Shown piece by piece: positions 32,366 through 39,635 of a stretch of DNA of 64,000 bases (the first letter of the stretch is position 1; every line of letters begins with the position of its first letter). The notes under the pieces are model-generated. The model searched no databases, was not told the origin of the DNA, and saw only the letters and a program-made list of their open reading frames with translations. The stretch is from positions 62,001-126,000 of the forward strand of contig NZ_FOLM01000007.1 of NCBI RefSeq assembly GCF_900112355.1, written 5' to 3'. Both the position numbers and the translations under genes were made by a program. This stretch comes from Streptomyces aidingensis. GTDB taxonomy: Bacteria > Actinomycetota > Actinomycetes > Streptomycetales > Streptomycetaceae.

Positions 32366-33439
32366 ATGACAACTGCGCGGCCGGCACCGAAGGTCGACCG
32401 TCTGAGCCGGAGCGAGGTACGTCTGGAGAAGGACCGGGGCAGGTGGGTCACCGAGAGCCTGTCCGTCCTGGGCGGGAACCTCGGGGGAAACGAGGCCGTG
32501 ATCTCGCTCGTGCCGCCCCCCGGCGGCGGCCCGCCCATTCCGGCGGAGCCGGGTTTCCGCGCGTCGGGGGAATGCCTGCTGCACCAGGTGCGGTTCGCGC
32601 TGCCCGCGGACCGGGGCGGCGAGTACCGGCTGGCCGTCGGCGCGAACGCGGACGGCAGCGCGTCCAGCCCCGTGACGGTTGTCGCAAGCAATGCGCCGAA
32701 ATCGGACGAGTACCCCAGGGACGAGTACACCTCGCATGCCGGGGACCCCTATGGCGACAGGCGGTTCGACTACCGGAAGTCGACCGTGACCGCCATTGTG
32801 CGGGCCGGCTTCGTCTGCCACATCGGTTTCGTGGAACACCCCGGTTCCGGCGGCTCCGGAAGCGCCGGCCGGCCCTCCATCCCGCGCGTACTGCCGTCCC
32901 TGTACGCCCCCTTTGTCAAGGACGGCACGGTGGACTCGCTCTATGTGCACGGCTCGGCCGTCTCCCGGCTGACGCAGCTGGTCAGGGCCAACAAGGACGA
33001 CGCCGGCTTCCGGGTGTGCGTCACGGTGAACGAGGTGAACGGCGTGGTGCTGGGGCGCTCGCTGTTCCACCACAGCATCAACTACCGCTCGGCCGTGATG
33101 TACGGCAGACCGGCCTTGGTGCCCCGGGCACAGAAGCGAAGGGCCTTCGAGATCCTCAACGACCACCTGGTCCCCGGACGCGGGAACGACCCCGGAGTGC
33201 GCACCCCCAGCGTGTGCGAGCGGGAAGTGACCGAGGTGATCCGCATTCCCGTCACCCACGCCTCCGCCAAGGTCCGGCAGGGCGATGTGGGAGACGAGGA
33301 GTTCGACACCGAGGCCGACAGGTGCTGGGCGGGCGTCATTCCCCTGCGCCAGGTGTACGGCCCGCCGCAGACCGCGGCCGGGGTGGGCCCGGCGCACCGC
33401 GTCCCCGACTACGCGCGGAACTTCCGGCAGCAGCAGTGA
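32366..33439 (+). CDS. Pyridoxamine 5'-phosphate oxidase-like flavin-binding protein with N-terminal extension
   Basis: This 357-aa protein starts at ATG 32366 behind GGAGGG. Residues from about 130 on have the FMN-binding split-barrel pattern: VRAGFVCHIGFVEH, PSLYAPFVKDGTVDSLYVHG, FHHSINYRSAVMYGRPALV, FEILNDHLVPGR, IPVTHASAKVRQGDVGDEEFD, CWAGVIPLRQVYG. This is the PNPOx/NimA-like family of about 220 aa, often of unknown substrate. The first 110 residues look like a separate beta domain (VTESLSVLGGNLGGNEAVISLV, EYRLAVGANADGSASSPVTVVA) that I do not recognise. The 3' end overlaps the converging DUF6895-like gene by 104 bp. Confidence 0.8.
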   Translation: MTTARPAPKVDRLSRSEVRLEKDRGRWVTESLSVLGGNLGGNEAVISLVPPPGGGPPIPAEPGFRASGECLLHQVRFALPADRGGEYRLAVGANADGSASSPVTVVASNAPKSDEYPRDEYTSHAGDPYGDRRFDYRKSTVTAIVRAGFVCHIGFVEHPGSGGSGSAGRPSIPRVLPSLYAPFVKDGTVDSLYVHGSAVSRLTQLVRANKDDAGFRVCVTVNEVNGVVLGRSLFHHSINYRSAVMYGRPALVPRAQKRRAFEILNDHLVPGRGNDPGVRTPSVCEREVTEVIRIPVTHASAKVRQGDVGDEEFDTEADRCWAGVIPLRQVYGPPQTAAGVGPAHRVPDYARNFRQQQ

Positions 33440-34388
33440 AGGCGCCGGGCGTCCCGCGTCCGCCGGCTCCGGCACGGGCCGGAGTCCGTCCGCTGCGGTC
33501 GAAGGCGGCCAGTGCCGCCAGTGAGACCAGGGTCGGGTGATAGCGCTCGGCGAATGTGCGGCCGACGTGGCCGGGGCACGGATGCGCGGGCACCCCGCCG
33601 TCCGGATCTGCGGCCGCAGCCAGCGCCTCGGCCGCGGTGCGGATGGAGGCACCCGCGGGGCAGCCGGTCTGGAGAAGGGCCGTCACCGTCTCGGCGACCA
33701 GGTCGGCATCGCGGCGGCGCAGCCAGGCGGTGACCGAGTCCTCCAGGTAGACCCGTACCCAGGCCGCTGCCTCGGTGGACCAGCCGGCGGGCCGCTGCCC
33801 CATCAGGGTCGCGTAGAAGGTCAGGTGCGTCAGGTCGTATGCGGTCTGCCGGGAGGACCCCGGTGGGCCTGCGGTGCGCATCAGTGCTGCCAGTCCGGCG
33901 TGGACGGCCGGGCGGCAGTCGCCCAGGCCGATGAGGTCACGGGCGAAGGCCGGGGCGGCGTCGCCGCTGTCCGTGGTGCCGGGCAGCCCGGCCAGCAGGG
34001 CCGTCGCCCGGGACCGGGTGCGGGAGCCGCGCCGTGTGATGGTGCCCAGCACGGGAAGTGCCAGCAGGGGCAGACGGCCCGGTACGGTCCGGGCGGCGGT
34101 GGCCGCCGCCCGGACCGTGTCCGCCCCGCGGCCACGGTGCAGACCGGTCCACAGGGCATGTGCCATGCGGTTGGCCCAGACCGCATACGGGTCGCCGGGC
34201 GGTGTGGTGTCCAGGGGCCGGGTGAGACCCAGCAGGACGATCGAGAACTCCGTGATCCGGTTGAGCCCGTCCAGGGCAGAGCCCGGCAGACCCGGGAGGC
34301 GGAGGAACTGCGGAAGGTGATTCTCCAGCCATTGGCACTGGAGAATTCCGGCGTGCCCCATTTCACCGGCGGAGTCCGTCGCAGTCAT
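33336..34388 (-). CDS. DUF6895-like protein of unknown function
   Basis: This 350-aa protein is largely helical. The middle and C-terminal segments AYDLTHLTFYATLMGQRPAGW, DADLVAETVTALLQTG and ERYHPTLVSLAALAAFDRS are reminiscent of the actinobacterial DUF6895 family. The last 40 or so residues are Gly/Ala/Pro/Arg-rich and lie in the overlap with the converging gene. The true stop could be affected by a frame error there. The start at ATG 34388 is 4 bp after the stop of the 54-aa peptide gene, so the three genes from 34947 to 33336 are one operon. No function is known to me. Confidence 0.62.
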   Translation of the reverse strand: MTATDSAGEMGHAGILQCQWLENHLPQFLRLPGLPGSALDGLNRITEFSIVLLGLTRPLDTTPPGDPYAVWANRMAHALWTGLHRGRGADTVRAAATAARTVPGRLPLLALPVLGTITRRGSRTRSRATALLAGLPGTTDSGDAAPAFARDLIGLGDCRPAVHAGLAALMRTAGPPGSSRQTAYDLTHLTFYATLMGQRPAGWSTEAAAWVRVYLEDSVTAWLRRRDADLVAETVTALLQTGCPAGASIRTAAEALAAAADPDGGVPAHPCPGHVGRTFAERYHPTLVSLAALAAFDRSGRTPARAGAGGRGTPGAFTAAAGSSARSRGRGAPGPPRPRSAAGRTPGAGE

Positions 34389-34392
34389 GAGC

Positions 34393-34557
34393 TCATCCCC
34401 GGCCGGTGGCGCGCCGGAGGGTGCGCAGCCGGCGGGGCAGCGGGAACATCTTGTTGAGCAGGTCCCTGCGGTGGGCGCAGCCGCAGCGGTCTCCCGGGGC
34501 CGCGCCCAGTGTTCCGGTGACCAGGGCGATGAGGTCGCCCAGGCCGCTCACCCGCAC
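34393..34557 (-). CDS. 54-aa small protein with a CxC motif
   Basis: Too short for usual cut-offs, but a strong site GAGGA, formed by the upstream stop codon region, lies 6 nt before the GTG at 34557, and the spacing to both neighbours is tight. The peptide has GLGDLIALVTGTLG, then CGCAHRRDLLNKMFP and a basic PRRLRTLRRATGRG tail. A GLGD...C-x-C...R..LN..FP pattern occurs, as I remember it, in many unrelated-looking small bacterial proteins. It may bind a metal or membrane. It probably works with the beta-protein before it and the DUF6895-like protein after it. Confidence 0.7.
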   Translation of the reverse strand: MRVSGLGDLIALVTGTLGAAPGDRCGCAHRRDLLNKMFPLPRRLRTLRRATGRG

Positions 34558-34566
34558 GCCGGTTCC

Positions 34567-34947
34567 TCAGCCCACCTGGTGGAGAGAGACGTCGCAGGAG
34601 CTGGACTCGGGCGGTGCGACGTGCAGGTTGTTCTTGGAGATGGTCAGCCGCACGGCCCGCCCGCTGCTCGCGTCGTCGCTGGTGAGGAAGCAGTAGAAGT
34701 TCTCCTTGCAGGTCCAGTTCTGGCCGTCCGCGCGGAAGACCACATTCCAGTAGTCCTTTCCGGTGCGGAGAAAACCGGTCCAGAAGCCTGCCTGCATTCC
34801 ACTGGCCGTCTTCCCGTTCTCGACGGACTCCCAGGAATGGTGGTCGTAGTGGTCGGTGTCGTAGCGGTGGTTGGCCGTGAGGCTGGTGATCGTCCCGCCC
34901 CAGTTGTTCACAACCTCCACCGGCAGCCACGAATTCGGAACAGCCAT
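34567..34947 (-). CDS. Small beta-sandwich protein resembling 'up-regulated in Daf-2' domain proteins
   Basis: This 126-aa protein has no signal peptide. VPNSWLPVEVVNNWGGTITSLTANHRYDTDHYDHHSWESVENGKTAS, then GFWTGFLRTGKDYWNVVFRADGQNWTCKENFYCFLTSDDASSG, has the layout of single-domain beta-sandwich proteins such as nematode PUD-1/2 and some fungal or bacterial lectin-like relatives. Three cysteines are in the second half. Its AT-leaning upstream region and first position suggest it is the most highly expressed gene of the operon. Function is unknown; lectin or pore-former relatives are possible. Confidence 0.6.
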   Translation of the reverse strand: MAVPNSWLPVEVVNNWGGTITSLTANHRYDTDHYDHHSWESVENGKTASGMQAGFWTGFLRTGKDYWNVVFRADGQNWTCKENFYCFLTSDDASSGRAVRLTISKNNLHVAPPESSSCDVSLHQVG

Positions 34948-35337
34948 GTGAGCCTCCAGGTTGCTCGCCTGTACTCCGGTGGCGCTTTCCTACCGCAAGG
35001 CCGTGCGAAGAAAACTCCGCGATCGGCAGGGCGGACGCAGTTCCCTCACGTGAGGGTATGGAATTACTTCAGGTGATCGAATTTTTAAGTCCATGCGAAT
35101 ATATGTTCGTGGGAGATGGCTCGCCCCCCGCACAGGAGCAGGTCCCGACCACGGTCCGCCCCGTGGGCGGGCCCGCGCTCGGCGCGGGACGACGCCGCGG
35201 GACCCCGCGGGACCGCGCCGAGCGCTGCCGCGGCGGGGACCCGAGGAGGCCCGAACCGAACGCGACGGGGTCCACCACTTGCCGGCACCTACCGTTTTTC
35301 GATAGATTCCCATCGTGTTTCGATTGAAGGAGCAATG
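34948..35337. other. Divergent regulatory region with palindrome CCCTCACGTGAGGG
   Basis: These 390 bp are markedly richer in A+T in the part 35040-35110 than the rest of the window. A perfect 14-bp palindrome CCCTCACGTGAGGG lies at 35043-35056, about 96 bp before the Daf-2-like gene, and TACCCT on the minus strand at 35054-35059 could be a -10. Nearer the plus-strand DUF2975 gene are a promoter and a TTTCGAT direct repeat (separate entry). No gene is seen here. Confidence 0.5.
35279..35324 (+). promoter_or_regulatory. Promoter and paired TTTCGAT motif for the DUF2975/HTH operon
   Basis: TTGCCG (35279-35284), 18 bp, then TAGATT (35303-35308) is a good promoter pair. TTTCGAT occurs at 35297-35303 and again at 35318-35324, exactly 21 bp apart (two helical turns), overlapping the -10 and the likely transcript start. 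This suits autoregulation by the HTH protein encoded second in the operon. Confidence 0.5.
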
Positions 35338-35829
35338 ATGGGAAAACTGACCGTGCTTGCGCTGCGGGTGGTGCTGCTGGCGCTCCTCGCCGGGTCACTG
35401 TTCGTCCAGACGGTGATGGTGGCGCTGCTGTCCCTCGACCTGGAGGGCAGTGCGCTCGGCGACCGGCGCTTCCCGATCCTGGCGATTGTGGTCCTGGGCA
35501 TCATGACGGCCCAGACGGTGCTGGTCTGCGTCTGGCGGCTGGTGACGATGGTGCGGCGCGGAACCGTGTTCTCCCACGCCGCCTTCCGTCATGTGCACAT
35601 CGTGATCGGCGCCTTCGTCGCCGCCGCGCTGCTGGTGTTCGCCCTCGGCGTGGTCCTGGCCCCGGGCGAGGCCGTGGCCCCGGGCATCGTGCTTCTGCTG
35701 GGCGGGGTTTCGCTGGCGGTCTTCGGGGTCGCGCTGATCGTGCTCGTGCTGCGGATGCTGCTCGCCCAGGCCGTCGCGCGCGACATCGAGGCGACCCGGA
35801 TGCGGGCCGAACTGGAAGCGGTGATCTGA
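35338..35829 (+). CDS. DUF2975-type four-helix membrane protein
   Basis: This 163-aa protein has four hydrophobic segments, at about residues 5-30, 45-68, 85-108 and 112-142. The pattern is that of DUF2975 proteins, which are commonly paired with a YozG-like Cro/C1 regulator. The second of two adjacent ATGs (35338) is chosen because GAAGGAG lies 5 nt upstream of it. The stop overlaps the regulator start (TGATG). The role is unknown; the pair behaves like a self-regulated membrane module. Confidence 0.8.
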   Translation: MGKLTVLALRVVLLALLAGSLFVQTVMVALLSLDLEGSALGDRRFPILAIVVLGIMTAQTVLVCVWRLVTMVRRGTVFSHAAFRHVHIVIGAFVAAALLVFALGVVLAPGEAVAPGIVLLLGGVSLAVFGVALIVLVLRMLLAQAVARDIEATRMRAELEAVI

Positions 35830-36071
35830 TGCCGATCGTCGTCGACATCGACGTGATGCTGGCCAAACGGAAAATGTCCGTGGGGGAACTCGCCGAGCGC
35901 GTCGGGATCACACCCGCCAACCTGGCGGTGCTCAAGAACGGCCGTGCCAAGGCGGTCCGTTTCACCACGCTTGCCGCCCTCTGCGCCGCCCTCGACTGCC
36001 AGCCCGGCGACCTGCTGCGCTGGGAGGCCGACAGACCGGCGGACGAGCCGCTTCGAGCGGCCGGCCGGTGA
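35829..36071 (+). CDS. YozG-like Cro/C1 HTH regulator paired with DUF2975 protein
   Basis: This 80-aa protein starts with VDIDVMLAKRKMSVGELAERVGITPANLAVLKNGRAKAVRFTTLAALCAALDCQPGDLLRWEAD, a complete compact HTH of the YozG/XRE type. It overlaps the membrane-protein gene by one base. It is a likely repressor of its own operon through the TTTCGAT repeats upstream. It converges with a second HTH/membrane pair at 36114-36727. Confidence 0.88.
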   Translation: MPIVVDIDVMLAKRKMSVGELAERVGITPANLAVLKNGRAKAVRFTTLAALCAALDCQPGDLLRWEADRPADEPLRAAGR

Positions 36072-36113
36072 CAGGCCGACGGCGGCCCTCGGCGCAGGCA
36101 CGACCCAGGCGCT

Positions 36114-36308
36114 TCATTGATCGTCGAGAAACACCTCTTCGATCTTCAGACCGAAGAGCTTGGCAAGACGGAAGGCGACCGGAAGGCTCGGGTCGAACTT
36201 CCCTGTCTCGATGGCATTGATCGTCTGCCGTGACACGCTGACCCGCCGGGCCACGTCGGCCTGCGTCCAGGAGCGTTCGGCCCGGAGGTCCTTGATGCGG
36301 TTCTTCAT
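36114..36308 (-). CDS. Small XRE-family HTH regulator
   Basis: This 64-aa protein is MKNRIKDLRAERSWTQADVA followed by RRVSVSRQTINAIETGKFDP and a LAKLFGLKIEEVF end: a minimal single-domain regulator. It overlaps the stop of the membrane protein by 4 nt. It is probably the repressor acting on the inverted repeat downstream of the operon's -10. Such HTH/membrane pairs are known in Gram-positive bacteria; their signal is generally unknown. Confidence 0.88.
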   Translation of the reverse strand: MKNRIKDLRAERSWTQADVARRVSVSRQTINAIETGKFDPSLPVAFRLAKLFGLKIEEVFLDDQ

Positions 36309-36727
36309 CGGTATCTGATCTTTCCGACGAGGACGGCGCCCAGGAAGACGACTCCCAGCAGGACGGGGAAGAGCGCTGCGATATCGAGGTCGTGGGTGAC
36401 GAGGTCGGCGGCGTCCGCGACGACGTAGGCGAATCCGCCGACCCACCCCGCCGCGAGGGTGACCTCCAGCGCATCCTGCACGATCTTCCGCTGCAACTCG
36501 TCCTGTGCCCGGAGAAAGCGCGAGAAGGCGGCGATCCATCCGATGCCGGCGGCGAGATTGACGGCCACCGCGGCCCAGCTCGCCGCCGGCTGCTGCGAAT
36601 CCCACCAGTTTTCCGGGCCGAACCTGGCCAGGGCGAGCGTCGCCGCCCAGGCGAATGTCCAGAGGACAAGTCGAACGGTTGTCCTGACCGAGTCCCGGTA
36701 GTCCCCGGCCGCATGGTGTGCTTGCAC
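36305..36727 (-). CDS. Four-helix membrane protein paired with XRE regulator
   Basis: This 140-aa protein starts at GTG 36727 behind GGGAG. Hydrophobic segments lie at about residues 18-36, 48-66, 88-105 and 115-134, with a cytoplasmic-type amphipathic stretch RFLRAQDELQRKIVQDALEV between the second and third. The DELQRKI segment is typical of small membrane proteins next to YozG-like regulators. Presumably it is a membrane sensor or effector controlled with its HTH partner. Confidence 0.8.
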   Translation of the reverse strand: MQAHHAAGDYRDSVRTTVRLVLWTFAWAATLALARFGPENWWDSQQPAASWAAVAVNLAAGIGWIAAFSRFLRAQDELQRKIVQDALEVTLAAGWVGGFAYVVADAADLVTHDLDIAALFPVLLGVVFLGAVLVGKIRYR

Positions 36728-36750
36728 GAGTTTGTCTCCCGCAGCGTTGA

Positions 36751-36796
36751 GTCAAGTCTGCTTGACAGACTAGAAGTCCGCCCGGCGCGGTGTCAA
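36751..36796 (-). promoter_or_regulatory. Strong promoter plus operator of the HTH/membrane-protein operon
   Basis: On the minus strand TTGACA (36791-36796) and TAGTCT (36767-36772) are separated by 18 bp, near consensus. Directly after the -10, GTCAAG-CAGA-CTTGAC (36751-36766) is a perfect 6-4-6 inverted repeat covering the expected transcript start, as expected for repression by the operon's own HTH protein. Confidence 0.65.
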
Positions 36797-36979
36797 GTTC
36801 ACGCGACATCGGCCGGGCGGAAAGGCCGGTGCGGGGGCGGGAGGGGCACGCGCCGTGGTGGCCGCCGCGCGGGACGGAAGTGCTGCGGGCACCCCTGCGT
36901 GCCCCCTGTTGCGCACCGCGGGGGGACGTGACGGTGGAACAGCAGGGACAAGGACTCCGGCAGAGGGGACACCGGCACC

Positions 36980-37411
36980 GTGCTTCATTTCCACATCGGC
37001 GGCAGGCTCAGGGACGCGTATGCGTATCACGCCAACGGCGCCCTGTACGACCCGAGACTGCTCACCCTCCTGGTCATCCCCTCACCCGCAGCCTCCCTCG
37101 ACGACACCCCCGACCTTGCGCAGCGGTGGGGACGCATGTGGCTCAGCCTCGGCACGATTCCCGGCAGGGACCGGGAGATCGTGGTGGCCAGGGCGTACAA
37201 GGCCGAGAGCGGGACCTGGCGAACGTCCGAGCTGGAGGTGGATTCCCACCGGCGGATCCATGTGGGTGTCGGCCCCGGCACCCAGAAGATCACTCTGGGG
37301 AAGCGAAGGCCGTCCGCGGGCGCCGGTGAGAACCGCGACCCCATCACCTGGCTTCTCGAAGTCGAAGGCATCACGACTGCCGCCGGGCCCCGGGAGGAGC
37401 AGTTCCTGTGA
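36980..37411 (+). CDS. Protein of unknown function, paralogue of the next gene
   Basis: This 143-aa protein has a GTG start 11 nt after GAGGGG. I do not recognise it. It shares with the following protein the sequence LLVIPSP (LVIPPP), RWGRMWLSLG (RWGRVWLTLG), a central TGTWR-type segment, a KITLGKR (IVLGRKQ) strand, and a closing DPITWLLEVEG (NPVGWLIEAES). It is soluble with no signal peptide, probably a beta-rich single domain with a conserved Trp/Arg pattern. The two genes are 55 bp apart and likely co-transcribed. Confidence 0.72.
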   Translation: MLHFHIGGRLRDAYAYHANGALYDPRLLTLLVIPSPAASLDDTPDLAQRWGRMWLSLGTIPGRDREIVVARAYKAESGTWRTSELEVDSHRRIHVGVGPGTQKITLGKRRPSAGAGENRDPITWLLEVEGITTAAGPREEQFL

Positions 37412-37466
37412 CCGGGGGCCGCCGCTGCCGAGCGCGTCCCCGTCCGGCCGGCCCGGCCGGAGCATC

Positions 37467-37976
37467 ATGACCGCCGGTCTGGAGCGGCCGCGGCGGTACC
37501 CGCCGTCCTTCAACGTCAAGCAGAAAGTCCGCACAATGCTCGGATTCCAGATGGGTGTGCTCGGGGAGGAGTTCGCCGTCCTGCCGGACAACACCTACGA
37601 CGAAGCGCTGGTCACCCACCTCGTGATCCCGCCGCCGGAAAACGTTCCCTCCTACGCGCGCGAGCAGTGGTACCGGTGGGGGCGCGTCTGGCTCACCCTC
37701 GGAGCCGCCCAGGGCGACGCACTGGTCCGCGTGATGCTCTTCAACGGGGTGACAGGACGATGGCGGGCCGACGACTGGGAGGCGCCGGACCAGGGCCGCA
37801 CCAGGCACATGCTGGAGGAAGGCACCCAGCTGATCGTCCTCGGCAGGAAGCAGCGCCGCCGGGGCGAGACCAGCCCCAGAAACCCGGTCGGCTGGCTGAT
37901 CGAAGCGGAGAGCCGGCCGGTGCGCCCGCCCGCACCCGGCCCCCGCGGCTCCTCATCGGCACCGGCCGAGCTCTGA
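37467..37976 (+). CDS. Protein of unknown function, paralogue of the preceding gene
   Basis: This 169-aa protein starts with ATG 4 nt after GGAG. It begins MTAGLERPRRYPPSFNVKQK and contains LGFQMGVLGEEFAVLPDNTYDEALVTHLVIPPPE, then a domain matching the preceding protein. The tail is Pro/Arg/Ser-rich. The pair is a local duplication that has diverged, so both copies seem to be kept. No catalytic motif is recognised. Confidence 0.72.
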   Translation: MTAGLERPRRYPPSFNVKQKVRTMLGFQMGVLGEEFAVLPDNTYDEALVTHLVIPPPENVPSYAREQWYRWGRVWLTLGAAQGDALVRVMLFNGVTGRWRADDWEAPDQGRTRHMLEEGTQLIVLGRKQRRRGETSPRNPVGWLIEAESRPVRPPAPGPRGSSSAPAEL

Positions 37977-38049
37977 CGGGCCGGCTCCTGAGGCCGGTGT
38001 CCGCCGGACCGGCCGCCTCGCCGTCGAGGCCGCTCCCGCGACGGTGCGC

Positions 38050-38409
38050 CCGGCCGGGCCCGCGGGTCCGGCAGGGAGCGGACGGAGGCCGCCACTCCGC
38101 ACTCCTGGTGGAGCAGCTTCTCCGGGCCGGCGACGACGGCGAAGGGCAGCCCGCCCGGGTCGGGCGGCATCGCCTCGCGCGTGGAGCGGAAGACGGCACC
38201 TTCCGGAGTCCGGCGGCGCGGATCCCGTCGTGGCGGCGGACCACGGACCGCAGACGGAGGTTGCCGACCGGGTACCCGGCGAAGCGCCGGAACCGGAGGT
38301 GGAGCAGGGCCTCGGGGTCGGGCACCGGCACGGGACCGGCGTGCAGGGTGGTCACGGTGCGGGCGGGCACGGCGTCGCCCGCGCTGAAGCGGCGTCGCGT
38401 CGGCGTCAC
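38050..38409 (-). pseudogene. Decayed peroxiredoxin-like (AhpC/TSA) gene
   Basis: From a GTG at 38409 the frame reads GDAVPARTVTTLHAGPVPVPD, then LHLRFRRFAGYPVGNLRLRSVVRRHDGIRAAGLRKV, a peroxiredoxin-like start. The match then continues in another frame as VFRSTREAMPPDPGGLPFAVVAGPEKLLHQECGVAASVRSL. The family's CPxC-type motif is YPVGN, so the active-site cysteine is also gone. A frameshift and loss of the active-site cysteine indicate a dead gene. It overlaps the end of the epimerase gene on the same strand. Confidence 0.7.
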
Positions 38410-39446
38410 ACCCTCTGGGCCAGCCGGGGCCAGGGAAAGCCCCGGGGCCGCAGCTCGTCGAGCGATTCCCGGACCGCGGTGCGCCAGTCCTTCTTCGGCA
38501 CATAGCCCAGCTTGCGTTCGGCGTAGTCGGTGGGGCAGTACCGGTCCTCGGCCACCCGGACCAGGGACCGGGTGAGGAAGGGCGAGGACCCGGGGAGCAC
38601 CGGGTGGAGGGCCTCCATGAGACGGCCGAAGGCGTAGCCGGCGCCGTAGGAGACGCTGAAACGCGGGGCGGGCAGGCCCGTTTCGGCCGCCAGGAAACCC
38701 ACCACCTCGCGCATGGTGGGGAATTCCGGGCCGCAGATGTTGAATGACTCATAGGGTTCCAGGCCGTCGGCGAGCGCGGCGAGCGCCACGCCCTCACCGA
38801 GGTCGGTGTCGGCCGTCAGGGCGAGCCGCCCGCGTCCGCCCGCCAGCCACGGCACCAGGCGGGTGCGCAGCCGGGGAACCAGGGCCGGGACCAGCCCCAG
38901 GGTGTTGCCCGCGCCGACGAAGTGGCCCAGCCGGAGCGTGACCATTCCGGTGCCGTCACGGCCGGCGGTCTGCTCCATGCGGCGGTCGAGTTCGATCAGG
39001 CGGTCGGCGTGCGGCCAGAACCCGGTGGGCGCGGGCGGCGCGAAGTCGTCGACGGGCGAGCCGTCCCGGGACGGTGCGGCCACGGCCACCGTGGAGGCGA
39101 GCAGAAAGCGGCGGACTCCGGCCCGCCGGGACTGCTCCAGCAGGTCGAGGGCCGGCTCCAGGAAGTGGGTGCGCTCGGCGTCGGCATGCCCCCAGAAGGC
39201 GCCCCAGGTGCCGGTGTGGCACACCACGTCCACATCCCTCACCACCCGGCGGCGGTAGCCGGCGTCCAGCAGATCGCCGGACCGTACCTCGCCGGGGAAG
39301 TCCGCGGGGAGCCGGGCGGGGTTGCGGCACGCCGCGACGGGCCGCGCCCGCGGGTGTGCCATGAGGGCGCGCAGTACCTGGCGGCCGAGGAAGCCGGTCG
39401 CCCCGGTGACCAGTACCCGGGTGGCGGCGGGCGATTGCGCTGTCAT
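38406..39446 (-). CDS. NAD(P)-dependent epimerase/3-beta-HSD-like oxidoreductase
   Basis: This 346-aa extended SDR has the nucleotide-binding motif VTGATGFLGRQVLRAL at residues 12-27. DVVCHTGTWGAFWGHAD, LLASTVAVAAPSRDG and later FNICGPEFPTMREVVGFLA follow the NAD-dependent epimerase/dehydratase or 3-beta-hydroxysteroid dehydrogenase pattern. The canonical YxxxK is not clear; WPHADRLIELDRRM occupies the place. A TetR-like operator lies about 70 bp upstream, so expression is probably inducible. The downstream peroxiredoxin remnant belonged to the same operon. Confidence 0.82.
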   Translation of the reverse strand: MTAQSPAATRVLVTGATGFLGRQVLRALMAHPRARPVAACRNPARLPADFPGEVRSGDLLDAGYRRRVVRDVDVVCHTGTWGAFWGHADAERTHFLEPALDLLEQSRRAGVRRFLLASTVAVAAPSRDGSPVDDFAPPAPTGFWPHADRLIELDRRMEQTAGRDGTGMVTLRLGHFVGAGNTLGLVPALVPRLRTRLVPWLAGGRGRLALTADTDLGEGVALAALADGLEPYESFNICGPEFPTMREVVGFLAAETGLPAPRFSVSYGAGYAFGRLMEALHPVLPGSSPFLTRSLVRVAEDRYCPTDYAERKLGYVPKKDWRTAVRESLDELRPRGFPWPRLAQRV

Positions 39447-39514
39447 GCGTGCGCTCCTCTCAGAGCGGCCGGAGCCGGGGTGTGCCGAGCCGGCGCGGCT
39501 GCCGGGCCGACCAT

Positions 39515-39532
39515 GTTAGTCAGTCAACTAAC
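39515..39532. promoter_or_regulatory. TetR-type operator GTTAGT-N6-ACTAAC
   Basis: GTTAGT (39515-39520) and ACTAAC (39527-39532) are perfect inverted arms, and a second pair TCAGT/ACTGA overlaps them. The element lies about 70 bp upstream of the epimerase start in an otherwise GC-rich gap. Short AT-rich imperfect palindromes of this size are typical TetR-family sites. No TetR gene is adjacent. Confidence 0.55.
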
Positions 39533-39635
39533 TGACGAGAGAGCTGTCAAGCCGACGGAGCAGAAAACCGGCCGGGCCCGCCGGGGCCCGGCCGGAATGC
39601 CGGTGCGGCCGGCGCAACGCCGCGCCGGCGACGGT

